Shown here piece after piece: positions 42,905 to 54,082 of a DNA stretch of 64,000 bases (within the stretch, counting starts at the first letter, position 1; every line of letters starts with the position of its first letter). Below the pieces are notes generated by a model, which had not been told where the DNA came from, ran no database searches, and saw nothing but the letters and a program-made list of their open reading frames with translations. A program made the position numbers and the translations under genes. The stretch comes from Paracoccaceae bacterium (GTDB lineage: Bacteria; Pseudomonadota; Alphaproteobacteria; Rhodobacterales; Rhodobacteraceae): contig JAIXPH010000041.1 of assembly GCA_027486345.1 (NCBI GenBank), forward strand, positions 1-64,000. The letters run 5' to 3'.

Positions 42905-44958
42905 AGCGGCGGGGGCAGCAGTCCCCCCGCCCCAGGCGGGGTCCACATCCGTCGGGCAAGGAATGTCGGGCGCAGCCTGCCATCGGGCAGGATGGCCAAG
43001 GGTCCCGTCACATTCAGGACAGTCGGCCCGATCACCCGGCAGGGCAAGTCTGGTGCGCTGGCCAAAGCCTCCAGCACGGCGGCGGGCAGGATCACCACAT
43101 CGGCACCGGCACAGTCCGGCCTCTGGCCCTTCACCAGAACCAATCCCTGCCAAGGCCCCAAGTCAAACCGCAGTCCGGCATCGGTTTGAACAAACCCCGG
43201 ACGGGCAAAGCCTGCCGCTTGTCCGGACAGATCGCCGTCATTCTCCAGCCAATTCTGAACGGCAAAGCCCCCGCCCGTTTCGCGATTGATCGCCCGCCCG
43301 TCGAACCCCATCACGCCCAGCACCCGCGCCTCGGCGTCCATCAGCAGCAGGGGACGCGTGTGGTCCGACCACAGCCAGACCGCCGCCGCCACGGGCAGAA
43401 CGCCCAGCCATCGCGCGCGGAAAGGCCAAAGGATCAGCCACAGCGCTCCCAGCGTGATCAGCGGCAGCACGATGTCCGGCGGCATCGGGATCGGGGTCAC
43501 GGCCCCCTCCAGCGCGGCAATCTTCGCGGCGACCCACAGAATCCACGCCGCCCCCTGCCCCATCACCCACAGCGCAGGCCCGGCGAGGCCGAAGGGCGCC
43601 AAGAGCGCCGCCACCGCCCCGGCAGGCATCACCACCGCCCCCATCACCGGCACGGTCAGAAGATTGGCCAACAAACCGTAATCCGTGAAGCGGTTGAAAT
43701 GCGCCGCCGCATAGGGGGCGGTGGCAAAGCCGCCGATGACAGAGGACAGCACCAGCGTCATCACCACCGGCACGCCGCGCCACAGGCGCTTGCGCTCCAC
43801 CAGCTTGGCCAGCGCCTCAAACCCCGCGACGAGGGCGATGGTGGCGGCGAAGGACATCTGGAACCCCGGCTCCAGCAACGCCTCAGGCTGCCAGAGCAGC
43901 AGGACCAGCGCGGCGATGGCGACAGAGCGCAGCGTGATGGCGGCTCGGTCCAGAAGCACCGCCCCCAGCATCACGACGACCATGACAAAGGCGCGTTCGG
44001 TCGCGACATTCGACCCCGACAGCAGCAGGTAGAACCCCGCGATGGGCAGGGAGATCGCCGCCGCCAGCTTCTTGCCATCCACCCGCAGGGCCAGCGGCGG
44101 GATCAACGCCAAGCCCCCGCGCAATCCGGCAAAGGTGAAGCTGATCAGAAACGCCAGATTCATCCCCGAAATGGCCAGAAGATGCGCCAGCGACGAATCC
44201 CGCAGGTCCTGCACCGCCTGCAAGGACAGGCCAGACCTGTCCCCGGTCATCACCCCGGCCGAGAAGGCCCCCGGATCGCCGGGGATCGCCGCCATGATGC
44301 CAGCGGTCAGATGCGTGCGGATGCGGGCGATGATCTGCTCGCCCGGCGCGGGTTCGGCCCAGAGCACGACCGGCGTGGTGGTATAGCCCACCGCGCCCAA
44401 CCGATCAAAGAAGGCCATGCGCCGGAAATCAAAGCTGCCCGGCTCCACCGGCCCCTCCGGCGCGGCCAGATGGGCGGTCATCAGCACGGTTTGACCCGCT
44501 GCGGGCGTCAGCCAGCGCTGTTCGCCCCGCAGGGAGACGCGCACGGTGGCGGGGGTGCGGGCGGGATCGACACGCTCCAGCACCACGCGGTCAAGCGTCA
44601 GGCGCAGGGCATCGGTTTGCGAGCGGTCAATCTCGACGATCCGGCCCTGCACCGGGCCGTAATAGCGAAAGTCCAGCATGGGGGCCGCGACCAGATGCGC
44701 GCGCAAGCCCCCCGCCAAGGGACCCAGCAGCAGGCAGACCAACCCGATCAGCAAAGGGCGCAGCGCTGTCTCTATGCGATGTGCCCAAAGCGCCAGCCCC
44801 CCCGCCAGCCCGACGATCCCGGCATAGGCGACGAAGCCCGGCTCCCACGGCAGGGCGAACCACAGGCCGATGCCGAGGCCTAAAAGCACCGGGGCGAAGG
44901 GAAACAGATGGCCGCGCGCATCGCCAAGCGCCCGGACCGGCCCTGAAAGGAGGCGCAC
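42898..44958 (-). CDS. comEC: ComEC/Rec2 family membrane protein
   Basis: This 686-residue protein resembles the DNA-uptake channel ComEC. It has an N-terminal DUF4131 region (~25-200) and the competence domain (~220-490) with [16 protein letters not shown] and [18 protein letters not shown] shortened C-terminal part follows; the metallo-beta-lactamase motif HxHxDH is not visible, so the nuclease-like domain is probably missing or reduced. The GTG start at 44958 has only a weak ribosome site. It is convergent with lexA and divergent from gltX. Confidence 0.85.
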   Translation of the reverse strand: MRLLSGPVRALGDARGHLFPFAPVLLGLGIGLWFALPWEPGFVAYAGIVGLAGGLALWAHRIETALRPLLIGLVCLLLGPLAGGLRAHLVAAPMLDFRYYGPVQGRIVEIDRSQTDALRLTLDRVVLERVDPARTPATVRVSLRGEQRWLTPAAGQTVLMTAHLAAPEGPVEPGSFDFRRMAFFDRLGAVGYTTTPVVLWAEPAPGEQIIARIRTHLTAGIMAAIPGDPGAFSAGVMTGDRSGLSLQAVQDLRDSSLAHLLAISGMNLAFLISFTFAGLRGGLALIPPLALRVDGKKLAAAISLPIAGFYLLLSGSNVATERAFVMVVVMLGAVLLDRAAITLRSVAIAALVLLLWQPEALLEPGFQMSFAATIALVAGFEALAKLVERKRLWRGVPVVMTLVLSSVIGGFATAPYAAAHFNRFTDYGLLANLLTVPVMGAVVMPAGAVAALLAPFGLAGPALWVMGQGAAWILWVAAKIAALEGAVTPIPMPPDIVLPLITLGALWLILWPFRARWLGVLPVAAAVWLWSDHTRPLLLMDAEARVLGVMGFDGRAINRETGGGFAVQNWLENDGDLSGQAAGFARPGFVQTDAGLRFDLGPWQGLVLVKGQRPDCAGADVVILPAAVLEALASAPDLPCRVIGPTVLNVTGPLAILPDGRLRPTFLARRMWTPPGAGGLLPPPLQ

Positions 44959-45034
44959 CTTGTTTCCCGCCCTCTGTTTGCCTAGAGATGCGGCGAGCCT
45001 AGCCCCCTTCTGGTTTCCGAAAGGTTAACCCGCC

Positions 45035-46441
45035 ATGTCCTCGCGCCCCGTCGTCACCCGTTTCGCCCCCTCGCCCACCGGCTATCTGCACATCGGCGGC
45101 GGGCGGACGGCGCTGTTCAACTGGCTTTATGCCCGGGGTCGTGGCGGCAAGTTCCTGCTGCGGATCGAGGACACGGACCGCGAACGCTCCACCCCCGAGG
45201 CGACTGCCGCCATCCTGCAAGGGTTGCGCTGGCTGGGTCTGGATTGGGATGGCGAGGCGGTCAGCCAGTTCGCGCAGAAAGACCGCCATGCCGAGGTCGC
45301 CCATCAGATGCTGGACCGTGGCACGGCCTACAAGTGCTTTTCCACGCAGGATGAGATCGCCGCCTTCCGCGCCGAGGCCGAGGCGAAAGGCGCCTCTTAT
45401 GCCGTGTTCCAAAGCCCGTGGCGCGACGCCGACCCCGCGTCCCATCCCGACGCGCCCTATGTGATCCGCATGAAGGCCCCGCGTGATGGGGAAACCGTGA
45501 TCGACGATCAGGTGCAGGGCCGCGTTGTGATCAAGAATGAGACGCTGGATGACATGATCGTCCTGCGCTCGGACGGTACGCCCACCTATATGCTGGCGGT
45601 GGTGGTGGATGACCATGACATGGGCGTGACCCATGTGATCCGGGGCGATGACCACCTGAACAACGCCGCGCGGCAGCAGATGGTCTATGACGCGATGGGC
45701 TGGGCGATCCCGGTCTGGGCGCATATCCCCCTGATCCACGGACCGGACGGCAAGAAACTGTCCAAGCGCCATGGCGCGACGGCGGTCGGCGATTATCACG
45801 CGCAGGGCTATCCGGCGGCGGGCATGCGCAACTACCTGACCCGTCTGGGCTGGGCGCATGGCGATGCGGAATTCTTCACCAGCGCGCAGGCGATGGAATG
45901 GTTCGACCTTTCGGGAATCGGGCGCAGCCCGGCGCGACTCGATTTCAAGAAACTCGAGAATCTCTGTGGCCAGCATATCGCCATCACCGAGGATGCCGCA
46001 CTGCTGCATGAATTGGAGGCGTATCTGGCCGCCGCAGATCGCCCCGCGCTGACCGATGGCCAGCGCGACCTGCTGTCACGGTCGCTCTACTGCGTGAAAG
46101 ATCGCGCGAAGACCTTCCCAGAACTGCTTGAAAAGGCTCATTTCGCGCTGACCTCGCGCCCCGTGGTCGCCGATGAGGCGAGTGCCAAGGCGCTGGATAC
46201 GGTATCCCGTGGTATACTGAAATCGTTGACGCCGCGCCTGCAAACTGTTAGCTGGACGAAGGAAGGTCTAGAGCCGATCCTGACCGAAACCGCCGAGGCC
46301 CACGGCATCGGATTCGGCAAACTGGCCGCACCGCTGCGGACCGCCCTTGCCGGGCGGAGCGCGACACCAAGCGTTTACGACATGATGCTCATCATCGGTC
46401 GGGACGAAACGATTGCGCGGCTGGAGGATGCCGCGGGCTGA
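45035..46441 (+). CDS. gltX: glutamate--tRNA ligase
   Basis: This 468-residue class I synthetase charges glutamate onto tRNA. The HIGH motif is [14 protein letters not shown] and the KMSKS motif is KKLSKRHGA. The N-terminal [11 protein letters not shown] is diagnostic. gatB in the same window suggests that Gln- or Asn-tRNA may be formed by amidation, in which case this enzyme could be non-discriminating; that is an inference. Confidence 0.96.
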   Translation: MSSRPVVTRFAPSPTGYLHIGGGRTALFNWLYARGRGGKFLLRIEDTDRERSTPEATAAILQGLRWLGLDWDGEAVSQFAQKDRHAEVAHQMLDRGTAYKCFSTQDEIAAFRAEAEAKGASYAVFQSPWRDADPASHPDAPYVIRMKAPRDGETVIDDQVQGRVVIKNETLDDMIVLRSDGTPTYMLAVVVDDHDMGVTHVIRGDDHLNNAARQQMVYDAMGWAIPVWAHIPLIHGPDGKKLSKRHGATAVGDYHAQGYPAAGMRNYLTRLGWAHGDAEFFTSAQAMEWFDLSGIGRSPARLDFKKLENLCGQHIAITEDAALLHELEAYLAAADRPALTDGQRDLLSRSLYCVKDRAKTFPELLEKAHFALTSRPVVADEASAKALDTVSRGILKSLTPRLQTVSWTKEGLEPILTETAEAHGIGFGKLAAPLRTALAGRSATPSVYDMMLIIGRDETIARLEDAAG

Positions 46442-46530
46442 CCCGGCCCCATCCTTCTTCGGCCCGCAGAGCAGCTTCCGCCGACCCACCCCTGCCAGGG
46501 ACGGGCGGCACGAATGAGGGACGTTGAGAG

Positions 46531-47826
46531 ATGGCCGATAGCAAAAGATCCGCGACGCTGACCCTGGATGGCAAGACCTATGATCTTCCCGTCCTTTCCC
46601 CGACCGTCGGCCCCGACGTGCTGGACATCCGCAAGCTCTATGGCGAGGCGGATGTCTTCACCTTCGACCCCGGTTTCACTTCGACCGCCGCCTGCGAATC
46701 CGCGATCACCTATATCGATGGCGACGCCGGGGAACTGCTGCACCGCGGCTACCCGATCGATCAGCTGGCCAAGCAGTCCAGCTATCTGGAGGTCTGCTAT
46801 CTGCTCTTGTACGGCGAATTGCCGACCGCAGCGCAGCTGAACGATTTCACCAGCCGTGTGACCCGTCACACCATGGTGCATGAGCAGATGCACAACTTCT
46901 TCCGCGGCTTCCGCCGCGACAGCCACCCGATGGCCACGATGGTGGGTGTGGTCGGCGCGATGTCGGCCTTCTATCACGACAGCCTTGACATCAACGACCC
47001 GTGGCAGCGCGAAGTGGCCGCGATCCGCATGGTGGCCAAGCTGCCGACCATCGCCGCGATGGCCTACAAGTATTCGGTCGGGCAGCCCTTCGTCTATCCG
47101 AAGAACTCGCTGTCCTATGCGGGCAATTTCCTGCGCATGTGCTTTGCCGTCCCCGCCGAGGAATACGAGGTCAATCCGATCCTCGAAAAGGCGATGGACC
47201 GCATCATGATGCTGCATGCGGATCATGAGCAGAACGCCTCCACCTCCACCGTGCGTCTGGCGGGGTCTTCGGGCGCGAACCCCTTTGCCTGCGTGGCGGC
47301 GGGGATTGCCTGCCTGTGGGGTCCGGCGCATGGCGGGGCAAACCAGGCTTGCCTTGAGATGCTGAAAGAAATCGGCAGCGTGGACCGCATCCCGGAATAT
47401 GTCGCCAAGGCCAAGGACAAGAACTCGGGCTTCCGCCTGATGGGCTTTGGCCACCGCGTCTACAAGAACTTCGACCCCCGCGCGACGGTGATGAAGGAAA
47501 GCGCCGATGAGGTGCTGGATCTTCTGGGCGTGCACAACAACCCGTTGCTGCAGGTGGCCAAGGAGTTGGAGCGGATCGCCCTGTCGGATGAGTATTTCAT
47601 CTCGAAGAAACTCTATCCGAACGTCGATTTCTACTCGGGCATCATCCTCGAGGCGATGGGCTTCCCGACCTCCATGTTCACCCCGATCTTCGCCATCTCG
47701 CGCACCGTGGGCTGGATTTCCCAATGGAAAGAGATGATCGGCGAGAAGAACCAGAAGATCGGCCGCCCGCGCCAGCTGTATGTCGGCGCGACCAAGCGGG
47801 ATTATGTCGACATCGCCCAACGCTGA
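46531..47826 (+). CDS. gltA: citrate synthase (type II, hexameric form)
   Basis: This 431-residue enzyme condenses oxaloacetate and acetyl-CoA to citrate. It has the ~60-residue N-terminal extension of Gram-negative type II enzymes and the active-site segments [30 protein letters not shown] and [10 protein letters not shown]. It follows gltX by 89 bases and ends before a clear terminator. Confidence 0.96.
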   Translation: MADSKRSATLTLDGKTYDLPVLSPTVGPDVLDIRKLYGEADVFTFDPGFTSTAACESAITYIDGDAGELLHRGYPIDQLAKQSSYLEVCYLLLYGELPTAAQLNDFTSRVTRHTMVHEQMHNFFRGFRRDSHPMATMVGVVGAMSAFYHDSLDINDPWQREVAAIRMVAKLPTIAAMAYKYSVGQPFVYPKNSLSYAGNFLRMCFAVPAEEYEVNPILEKAMDRIMMLHADHEQNASTSTVRLAGSSGANPFACVAAGIACLWGPAHGGANQACLEMLKEIGSVDRIPEYVAKAKDKNSGFRLMGFGHRVYKNFDPRATVMKESADEVLDLLGVHNNPLLQVAKELERIALSDEYFISKKLYPNVDFYSGIILEAMGFPTSMFTPIFAISRTVGWISQWKEMIGEKNQKIGRPRQLYVGATKRDYVDIAQR

Positions 47827-47846
47827 TCCGGTCTGACAAGACCCGG

Positions 47847-47875
47847 GGGGCGGTCCGCAGGGGCCGCCCCTTTTT
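47847..47875 (+). terminator. rho-independent terminator after gltA
   Basis: GGGGCGG (47847-47853) pairs with CCGCCCC (47864-47870) around a 10-base loop, and five T residues follow. Confidence 0.85.
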
Positions 47876-47891
47876 CATGGGGCGGGCCGGG

Positions 47892-48224
47892 TCAGTCGCG
47901 CAGGAAGCGGCGGCGGGCCTCTTCGGCCATGGCCTGCCGCATCTGCAGCTCGGCCAGTTTCGCCATGGCGGCCTTGCGCTCGGCCGGGTCGGTCAGGGTG
48001 GCGAGATGCGCTGCCTGTTCAGCCACCTGCTTTTTCAGCGTGATCTCCTCGGGCAGGACCCCCGCCTGCGCCATGATGCGAAACCCCACCGCATCGCCTG
48101 CGCTGACGAAGGCATCCCCGGTGCGGTCGGGCAGTGGCTTGCCCTCGCCTTCCAGCCCTTGCAGGCCGCCCTTGAGCTTCGTTTTCAGGATTTGCCGTTC
48201 GGCAAGGCGGCTGAGCCAGGACAT
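47892..48224 (-). CDS. DUF1992 family protein (DnaJC28-like)
   Basis: This 110-residue helical protein has LEGEGKPLPDRTGDAF, FRIMAQAGVLPEEI and EEARRRFLRD, matching DUF1992. This short family is related to the DnaJ-homologue DNAJC28 conserved region and has no known function. AAAGGAG lies 7 bases before the ATG. Confidence 0.8.
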   Translation of the reverse strand: MSWLSRLAERQILKTKLKGGLQGLEGEGKPLPDRTGDAFVSAGDAVGFRIMAQAGVLPEEITLKKQVAEQAAHLATLTDPAERKAAMAKLAELQMRQAMAEEARRRFLRD

Positions 48225-48273
48225 GGGCGCGCTCCTTTGGGCGGAGTGTGCGCCTGTGCCCGGCAAAAGAAAA

Positions 48274-48372
48274 GGGGGGCTTCTCGCCCCCCTCGCCCCA
48301 AGGGGCCGCCTCCGGCCCGATGGCATGGCCATCGGGCGTTCGACGCTGACGACCTTCCACTGGAAGGTCGTC
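48274..48372. repeat. cluster of extragenic hairpins upstream of the DUF1992 gene
   Basis: Perfect stems lie at 48274-48292 (7 bp), 48315-48337 (10 bp, loop ATG) and 48348-48372 (12 bp, 1-base loop). A CTCGGGATATTTTT-type stretch follows at about 48390-48403, resembling dispersed repeats I recall from this bacterial family. Confidence 0.8.
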
Positions 48373-48413
48373 CGGGCGCGTCTCACCCCCTCGGGATATT
48401 TTTACAGAGAAAA

Positions 48414-51400
48414 CTAGGCGAGTTCAGCAAGCCGATCCAGCGCCGCCTTGATCTTCGCCGCCTCTTCCTCGCGCGCTTCAAGATTGGCGCGGGCTTCATC
48501 GACCACCTCTTCCGGGGCAGAGGCGACGAAGGCCGGGTTGTTGATCCGCCCTTTCAAGCCGCCGATTTCCTTGGCCAATTTGTCGAAGGCCTTTTGCAGG
48601 CGGGCGCGTTCTTCGGCGATGTCGATGATGCCTTCCAAGGGGATGGCGAAGGCGGCCCCTTCGGCGGCGACGGCGATGGAGCCTTTGGGCGTGGTCGCCG
48701 CCTCCGTCAGCGTCTCGACACGGGCGAGGCGCTTGATCAGCGCTTCGTTATTCGCCCACGCCTGCCGCGCCTCGGCCCCGAATTCAGTGGCGACGAGGTC
48801 GATTTTCAACCCTACCGGCACATGCATTTGCGCGCGGGCAGAGCGGATTTCATCGATCAAGCCGGTGGTCCAGGTCATCTCACGGTCAGAGGCATCGTCG
48901 ATCAGTTCCGCGCAAAAGGTCGGCCAGTCCTGATGCACCAGCATGCCTGCGCGGGTGCCGGTGGTGGCCCAAAGTTCTTCGGTGATGAAGGGCATGAAGG
49001 GGTGCAAGAGGATCATGCATTGATCCAGCACCCAACCCATGGTTTCGCGGGTTTCGGCGGCCTTGTCGCCGTCAAACAGGGGTTTGGCGAATTCGACATA
49101 CCAGTCGCAGACCTTGCCCCAGACGAACTTGTATAAGGCATCCGCCGCTTGGTCGAAGCGGTAGTCGGCCAGCGCCGCGTCCACCTCGGCCCGCGTTTTC
49201 GCGACCTCGCCGATGATCCAGCGGTTGGCGGTGGCGGTGGCTTTGGGGGCCTCTGTCCGGGTCTGGTGGCCCTCCCACACGCCGTTCATTTCGGCAAAGC
49301 GGCAGGCGTTCCACAGTTTGGTGCCGAAGTTGCGGTAGCCCGCGATGCGCTGGGTGTCGAGTTTGAGCACGCCGCCAAGGCTGGCCATCGCCGCATTGGT
49401 AAAGCGCAGCGCATCGGCCCCGAATTCGTCGATGATTTCCAAGGGGTCAATGACGTTGCCCAAGGATTTGGACATCTTCTTGCCCTTGGCGTCGCGCACG
49501 AGTCCATGCAGATAGACGGTGTGGAACGGGATGTCGTCCACCACGGCCAGTTGCATCATCATCATCCGGGCGACCCAGAAGAACAGGATGTCCTGCCCGG
49601 TCACGAGGACCGAGGTCGGGAAATAGCGTTGCAGTTCCGGGGTTTGTTCCGGCCAGCCCAGCGTGCCGATGGGCCAGAGGCCGGAGGAGAACCACGTGTC
49701 GAGGACGTCGGGGTCGCGGGTCAGGTCAACGGATGTGACCCGATCATTTGTCGTCGAGTAGCCGTGCATGCGGCCCCGCCCAACTTCGTTACTTGTGTAT
49801 TCGGAGCTGATGAAGCCGACCTCAACATCCGTTCCATAGTATGCCTGCGCCAAGGCAATCACATCTTCTTCCGATGCGGCGCAAAAGGCTACCTTCGGGA
49901 AGCTTTTTGCTTCCGGCCACGCGTTGATCTCCTCCAGACTAACTCCATACCACACCGGGATCTGGTGCCCCCACCAGAGTTGGCGAGAGATGCACCAGGG
50001 TTCGATGTTCTCCAGCCAGTGGTAATAGGTGCGCTCGCCCGATTCCGGGATGATCTTGACCGTGCCGTTCTTCACCGCGTCCAGAGCGGGGCCGACGATC
50101 TTGGCGGTATCGACGAACCATTGGTCGGTCAGCATCGGCTCGATCACGACCTTGGAGCGGTCGCCGAAGGGCTGCATGATCTTCTTAGCCTCGACCAGCG
50201 GCACGGGCGCATCCGCGCCGTCGGCATCGGGCTTCACCGCCGCCTTGCCCAAGCGCGGGTCGCTGGCCACGGTCATCACGGCCAGCCCTTCGGCGGTGAT
50301 TTCGGCCACCACGGCGGCGCGGGCCTCCATCCGGTCAAGGCCGCGCAGGTGATCGGGGACGAGGTTCAGGGCATCGGCCTCAGCCTCCGTCAACGCCCGT
50401 TCCCCGCGCGCGACGGCGGCGGCGACTTGGGCGGCCTCGGCATAGGGGGCGCCATCGGCGCGCATCCTGGCGCGGGTGTCCATCAGGCGGTAGCAGGGGA
50501 TGCCGCCGCGCTTGGCCACGCCATAGTCATTGAAATCATGCGCCCCGGTGATCTTGACCGCGCCGGAGCCGAAGGTCGGGTCCGGGTATTCATCCGCGAT
50601 GATCGGGATCAGGCGGCGATGCGCTTTCGGCCCCACCGGGATTTCGCAGAGTTTCCCGACGATTGCGGCGTAACGTTCATCCGAAGGATGCACCGCCACC
50701 GCGCCATCGCCCAGCATGGTTTCGGGTCGCGTGGTGGCGATGGAGATGTAATCGCGGGTTTCCCGCAGGGTCACGTTCCCGTCGGCGTCCTTTTCCACAT
50801 AGTCATAGGTGGCCCCCCCGGCGAGCGGGTATTTGAAGTGCCACATGTGACCGTCGACCTCAGTGCTTTCCACCTCAAGGTCGGAAATGGCGGTCTCGAA
50901 GTGGGGGTCCCAGTTCACCAGACGCTTGCCGCGATAGATGAAGCCTTTGTTATAGAGATCGACAAAGACCTTGATCACCGCGTCGTGGAAATTGCCTTCC
51001 TCGCCCTTCGGTGCGCCCGGAGCGCCGGACATGGTGAAGGCCTCACGCTGCCAATCGCAGGAGGCGCCAAGGCGCTGCAACTGGCCGATGATGGTGCCAC
51101 GGGATTTCTGCTTTTGCTCCCACACTTTCAGGGTAAACGCCTCACGCCCCATTTCGCGGCGGGTGGGCTGACCGGTCTTGGCGAGTTCGCGTTCGGTGAC
51201 CATTTGCGTGGCGATGCCCGCATGGTCGGTCCCCGGTTGCCACAGGGTGTCATGGCCCTGCATGCGGTGCCAGCGCACAAGGATATCTTGCAGCGTGTTG
51301 TTGAAGGCATGGCCCATGTGCAGGCTGCCGGTGACATTGGGCGGCGGGATCATCACCGAAAAGGCGGGCGCGCCGGGCTTGGCATTGGCCCCGGCGCGGA

Positions 51401-51476
51401 AGGCATTGGTCCCAAGCCATTTGGCGGAAATCCGGGCCTCAGCCTCGGCGGCGTTGAAGGTCTTTTCCATCGGCAT
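48414..51476 (-). CDS. valS: valine--tRNA ligase
   Basis: This 1020-residue class I synthetase has the HIGH-type motif [17 protein letters not shown] and the KMSKS motif [10 protein letters not shown]. The editing domain contains [11 protein letters not shown], and a C-terminal coiled coil forms the last ~70 residues ([16 protein letters not shown]). It is somewhat longer than the ~950-residue E. coli enzyme because of insertions in the editing region. Starts at 51476 and 51470 are equivalent in support. Confidence 0.96.
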   Translation of the reverse strand: MPMEKTFNAAEAEARISAKWLGTNAFRAGANAKPGAPAFSVMIPPPNVTGSLHMGHAFNNTLQDILVRWHRMQGHDTLWQPGTDHAGIATQMVTERELAKTGQPTRREMGREAFTLKVWEQKQKSRGTIIGQLQRLGASCDWQREAFTMSGAPGAPKGEEGNFHDAVIKVFVDLYNKGFIYRGKRLVNWDPHFETAISDLEVESTEVDGHMWHFKYPLAGGATYDYVEKDADGNVTLRETRDYISIATTRPETMLGDGAVAVHPSDERYAAIVGKLCEIPVGPKAHRRLIPIIADEYPDPTFGSGAVKITGAHDFNDYGVAKRGGIPCYRLMDTRARMRADGAPYAEAAQVAAAVARGERALTEAEADALNLVPDHLRGLDRMEARAAVVAEITAEGLAVMTVASDPRLGKAAVKPDADGADAPVPLVEAKKIMQPFGDRSKVVIEPMLTDQWFVDTAKIVGPALDAVKNGTVKIIPESGERTYYHWLENIEPWCISRQLWWGHQIPVWYGVSLEEINAWPEAKSFPKVAFCAASEEDVIALAQAYYGTDVEVGFISSEYTSNEVGRGRMHGYSTTNDRVTSVDLTRDPDVLDTWFSSGLWPIGTLGWPEQTPELQRYFPTSVLVTGQDILFFWVARMMMMQLAVVDDIPFHTVYLHGLVRDAKGKKMSKSLGNVIDPLEIIDEFGADALRFTNAAMASLGGVLKLDTQRIAGYRNFGTKLWNACRFAEMNGVWEGHQTRTEAPKATATANRWIIGEVAKTRAEVDAALADYRFDQAADALYKFVWGKVCDWYVEFAKPLFDGDKAAETRETMGWVLDQCMILLHPFMPFITEELWATTGTRAGMLVHQDWPTFCAELIDDASDREMTWTTGLIDEIRSARAQMHVPVGLKIDLVATEFGAEARQAWANNEALIKRLARVETLTEAATTPKGSIAVAAEGAAFAIPLEGIIDIAEERARLQKAFDKLAKEIGGLKGRINNPAFVASAPEEVVDEARANLEAREEEAAKIKAALDRLAELA

Positions 51477-51534
51477 CGCGTCACCCCAATCTTTGCGCCG
51501 GGTTCTAGCGTGACGAGGGGCCAAGGGAAAGCCG

Positions 51535-52341
51535 TCAGATCACCGGTTTTCCCATCAAGGCTTGGGCAAAGGTGGCAAAGGTCAGGGCAACCCAAGCCAG
51601 CGCGGCAAGGATCACCGCCCCGCGCGCCGCCGGGTCGGGCAGACGCCCCGCCACCAGCCAGCCCACCAGCGGGACGAAGTGCAGCGCATGGGTGGCGATG
51701 AAATGCGCGACGCGCAGATCGCCCACCTCACGCGACCAGCCCATCAGCGGCAGGCGGGCCTCCGTGACGGGCGTGCCCACCAGGTGGCCGGTCCCCGCCG
51801 CCATGGTGAAGGCCACGACCAGCGTCAGCGGCAGGGTCAGGCCAAGGCCCAGCACCAGCGACAGTTTCAGCGCAGGCTCCAACCCCGTGGCTGCGTTGCG
51901 ATGGATCGCCACCGCCATGACGAAAGAGGCCGAGGTCAGGAAGGCCGCGAAGAAGCCCATCAGCCCGTAGATCGCATTCCAGAGGGGGGTGGAGACGTTG
52001 AAATGCGACCCCGTCCCCAGCGCCGCAGCGCCACCGATCCACGCCATTTCCGCCAGCACGGCAAAGGCCACGGCTTGGGTGAAAAGCTGCCAGCGGGGGT
52101 TATCCGCCATGCCTGCGGGCAGGAAGCGGGCGAAAAAGGCCAAGGTGATCAGATAGATCACAAGCGCAATCTGGAACTTCAGCGGCTTCAGCCAGATCGC
52201 CTCACCCAGCCATTGCCGGGGGTCCAGTTGCAGCGCCAGCGCCACGGGCAGGATCGACAGCGTCAGGAACAGGGCAAGGCCGGTGAAGACGGGCGCATCG
52301 GTCCAGAAGCGCGACGGGGCGGTCAGAGAGAGGGTCGTCAT
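51535..52341 (-). CDS. seven-span membrane protein, unknown function
   Basis: This 268-residue protein has about seven hydrophobic spans. [19 protein letters not shown] lies near the second, and [17 protein letters not shown], with four histidines, near the sixth. The histidines in membrane segments could bind metal or heme, but I cannot assign a family. The ATG overlaps the stop of the ABA4-like gene (ATGA). Confidence 0.7.
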   Translation of the reverse strand: MTTLSLTAPSRFWTDAPVFTGLALFLTLSILPVALALQLDPRQWLGEAIWLKPLKFQIALVIYLITLAFFARFLPAGMADNPRWQLFTQAVAFAVLAEMAWIGGAAALGTGSHFNVSTPLWNAIYGLMGFFAAFLTSASFVMAVAIHRNAATGLEPALKLSLVLGLGLTLPLTLVVAFTMAAGTGHLVGTPVTEARLPLMGWSREVGDLRVAHFIATHALHFVPLVGWLVAGRLPDPAARGAVILAALAWVALTFATFAQALMGKPVI

Positions 52342-52763
52342 GCGGCAACCTTTCCAAGGTAAGCGGCGCGCAGGGCCAGGAAGGCCAGGAACCCTGCGGG
52401 GCCGAAGAGGAAGATCAGGATCAGGCAGGGCAGCACCAGCAAGTGCCGTATCCCCTCGCGCCGCGCGGTCTCAACCGCCCAGGCACCGACGAAGAGGTCG
52501 AAGCCCAGATAGTGCACCCACCCCGCCAGCGCGACGGTCGGGTCATCGAACAGGCGCATCACATCGGGCAGGCTGCCAAAGCCACCCTCGGCCCCCGACC
52601 AGCCCACCAGCACCAGCGCGGTGTACAGCACCGCCAGCGCCAGAGGGACGATCCGTCCGGCGTAAAGCGTCAGGGCCTGCGGGCGCAGCGGGCTGGCGGC
52701 CAGCGCCACCCAACCGCTCAGCGCCAGCGGATTGGCAATCTGGAACAGGGCATCGGGACTCAT
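52338..52763 (-). CDS. ABA4-like family membrane protein
   Basis: This 141-residue protein with about four spans contains ALAGWVHYLGFDLFVGAWAV and PCLILIFLFGPAGFLAFL, the pattern of the ABA4-like (DUF4281) family. The plant member functions in neoxanthin (carotenoid) synthesis; the bacterial role is unknown. I chose the ATG at 52763 (GAGG 6 bases upstream). It is co-translated with the seven-span protein and divergent from a TetR gene. Confidence 0.78.
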   Translation of the reverse strand: MSPDALFQIANPLALSGWVALAASPLRPQALTLYAGRIVPLALAVLYTALVLVGWSGAEGGFGSLPDVMRLFDDPTVALAGWVHYLGFDLFVGAWAVETARREGIRHLLVLPCLILIFLFGPAGFLAFLALRAAYLGKVAA

Positions 52764-52811
52764 CGGGCACCTCATCTTGACACCGTCAGGATCATGGGGC
52801 GCATCTTTCCG

Positions 52812-52832
52812 CTGTCAAGATAATCTTTACAG
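52812..52832. promoter_or_regulatory. palindromic operator between TetR and ABA4-like genes
   Basis: CTGTCAAGA-TAA-TCTTTACAG is symmetrical at 8 of 9 positions per arm. On the - strand it overlaps a TTGACA -35 element facing the ABA4-like gene. A second TTGACA-type sequence lies at 52777-52782. It is a likely TetR-type binding site. Confidence 0.6.
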
Positions 52833-52860
52833 TGACAAGTCCCCACGCTAAGCATGGTTC

Positions 52861-53439
52861 ATGGAGGACCGCAGCTATCACCACGGCGACCTGCGCGCGG
52901 CGCTTCTGGCGGCGGCAGAGGTCGAATTGACGGAAAAAGGGGTGGAGGCCTTCTCACTCCGCTCCGTGGCCAAGCGCGCGGGCGTCAGCCACGCCGCGCC
53001 CGCCCATCATTTCGGCGATGCGCGGGGGCTGTTGACCGCGTTGGCGGTGGAAGGGTTCCGCCGCTTCCTTGCCACCCAGCACCGCCGCGAGGCGCTGGCC
53101 GCCGCCGATCCGCGCGCGCAACTGGTGGCGGCGGGTCTGGGATATGTCGATTTCGCGCTGGCCTACCCCGCACTCTTCCGGCTGGTCTTTTCCTCTGACC
53201 GTCCGGATTTCACCGACCCTGCGCTCTGTCAGGCGGGCGATGACGCCTATGCCCATCTGGCGGATCAGGTGACGGCGGCGGGTGGCGGGCCCTTGGAAAC
53301 CGCTGCCGTTTGGGCCACGGCGCATGGTCTGGCGGACCTTCTGGCGGCGGGACGGCTGAAAACCCTTGCCACCCTGCCACCAGAGGCGCGCGATTCGGCC
53401 CTTGCCGCTGTACTGACCCGCAGCTTCCCCGGCAGCTAA
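52861..53439 (+). CDS. TetR/AcrR family transcriptional regulator
   Basis: This 192-residue repressor has an N-terminal HTH (~10-55) with FSLRSVAKRAGVSHAAPAHH and an FGDARGLLTALAVEGF helix. A C-terminal ligand-binding domain follows (TetR_C_WHG-like; GYVDFALAYPALFRLVFSSD). It is transcribed away from the two-gene membrane-protein operon across a palindromic site, so it probably controls that operon and itself. The ligand is unknown. Confidence 0.88.
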   Translation: MEDRSYHHGDLRAALLAAAEVELTEKGVEAFSLRSVAKRAGVSHAAPAHHFGDARGLLTALAVEGFRRFLATQHRREALAAADPRAQLVAAGLGYVDFALAYPALFRLVFSSDRPDFTDPALCQAGDDAYAHLADQVTAAGGGPLETAAVWATAHGLADLLAAGRLKTLATLPPEARDSALAAVLTRSFPGS

Positions 53440-53867
53440 ACCGCGCGGTCGATCCGCGTCGACAGGTGGATCAGGCTTTCGGAGGAGTTCACCCCGGTCA
53501 TCTGGCCGATCTGGTCCAGCACCTGATCCAGCACTTGGGTGTTCGGACAGGCCACTTGCAGCAGCAAATCAAAGCGGCCCGAGGTGGTATAGACCTTTTC
53601 CACCTCTGAAATCGCCTTCAGCCGTTGCAGCACCCCCGCCTGTGCGCGGGGTTCGATCGACAGAAGGACCGAGGCGCGCAGACGCCCCTGCCGCGCCCCT
53701 TCGCCCAACTTCAGGGTGTAGCCCGCTATCACCCCGGTGGTCTCCAACCGCTCCAGCCGGGCCTGAATTGTGGAGCGTGCCACCTTCAACCGCCGGGCCA
53801 GAGTCGCCACGGACATGCGTGCATCGGCCCCCAGAAGCCCGATTATGTTGCGATCCAGTTCATCCAT
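53436..53867 (-). CDS. Lrp/AsnC family transcriptional regulator
   Basis: This 143-residue protein has an N-terminal HTH (DELDRNIIGLLGADARMSVA, TLARRLKVARSTIQARLERL) and a C-terminal RAM (AsnC ligand) domain (~65-140). Such proteins sense amino acids. It faces the ornithine decarboxylase gene across a 215-base AT-rich spacer, which suggests that it controls polyamine synthesis. It overlaps the TetR stop by 4 bases, tail to tail. Confidence 0.9.
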   Translation of the reverse strand: MDELDRNIIGLLGADARMSVATLARRLKVARSTIQARLERLETTGVIAGYTLKLGEGARQGRLRASVLLSIEPRAQAGVLQRLKAISEVEKVYTTSGRFDLLLQVACPNTQVLDQVLDQIGQMTGVNSSESLIHLSTRIDRAV

Positions 53868-54082
53868 GCATTCTGCCCGCCTTTTTCGTCATTATGCCGA
53901 CTATTCACTACATTTATACAGTTTTGTCCGGTGAAGTTGTACATCATATGCGGCATCCTTAGTTGCAGGAAAAGGGCGGCTCATACGCACCTGGCCTGGT
54001 TGGAAAAACCGCGCAGGTGCTGCCGTCCCGTTACAGGCAACGGGGGAGGGCTTGCGTCTTGTTGGCAGAAAGGATCACGCCG
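53868..54082. promoter_or_regulatory. divergent control region between Lrp-type regulator and ornithine decarboxylase
   Basis: The stretch 53890-53970 is clearly AT-richer than its surroundings, with TTTATAC-like -10 candidates and ATGCCG/CGGCAT arms about 60 bases apart. The ribosome site AAAGGA lies 8 bases before the decarboxylase ATG. Confidence 0.45.

Noticed and set aside
49149-51701. 850-codon + strand frame opposite valS
   Set aside because: valS has both synthetase motifs on the - strand; the + frame is its complement shadow.
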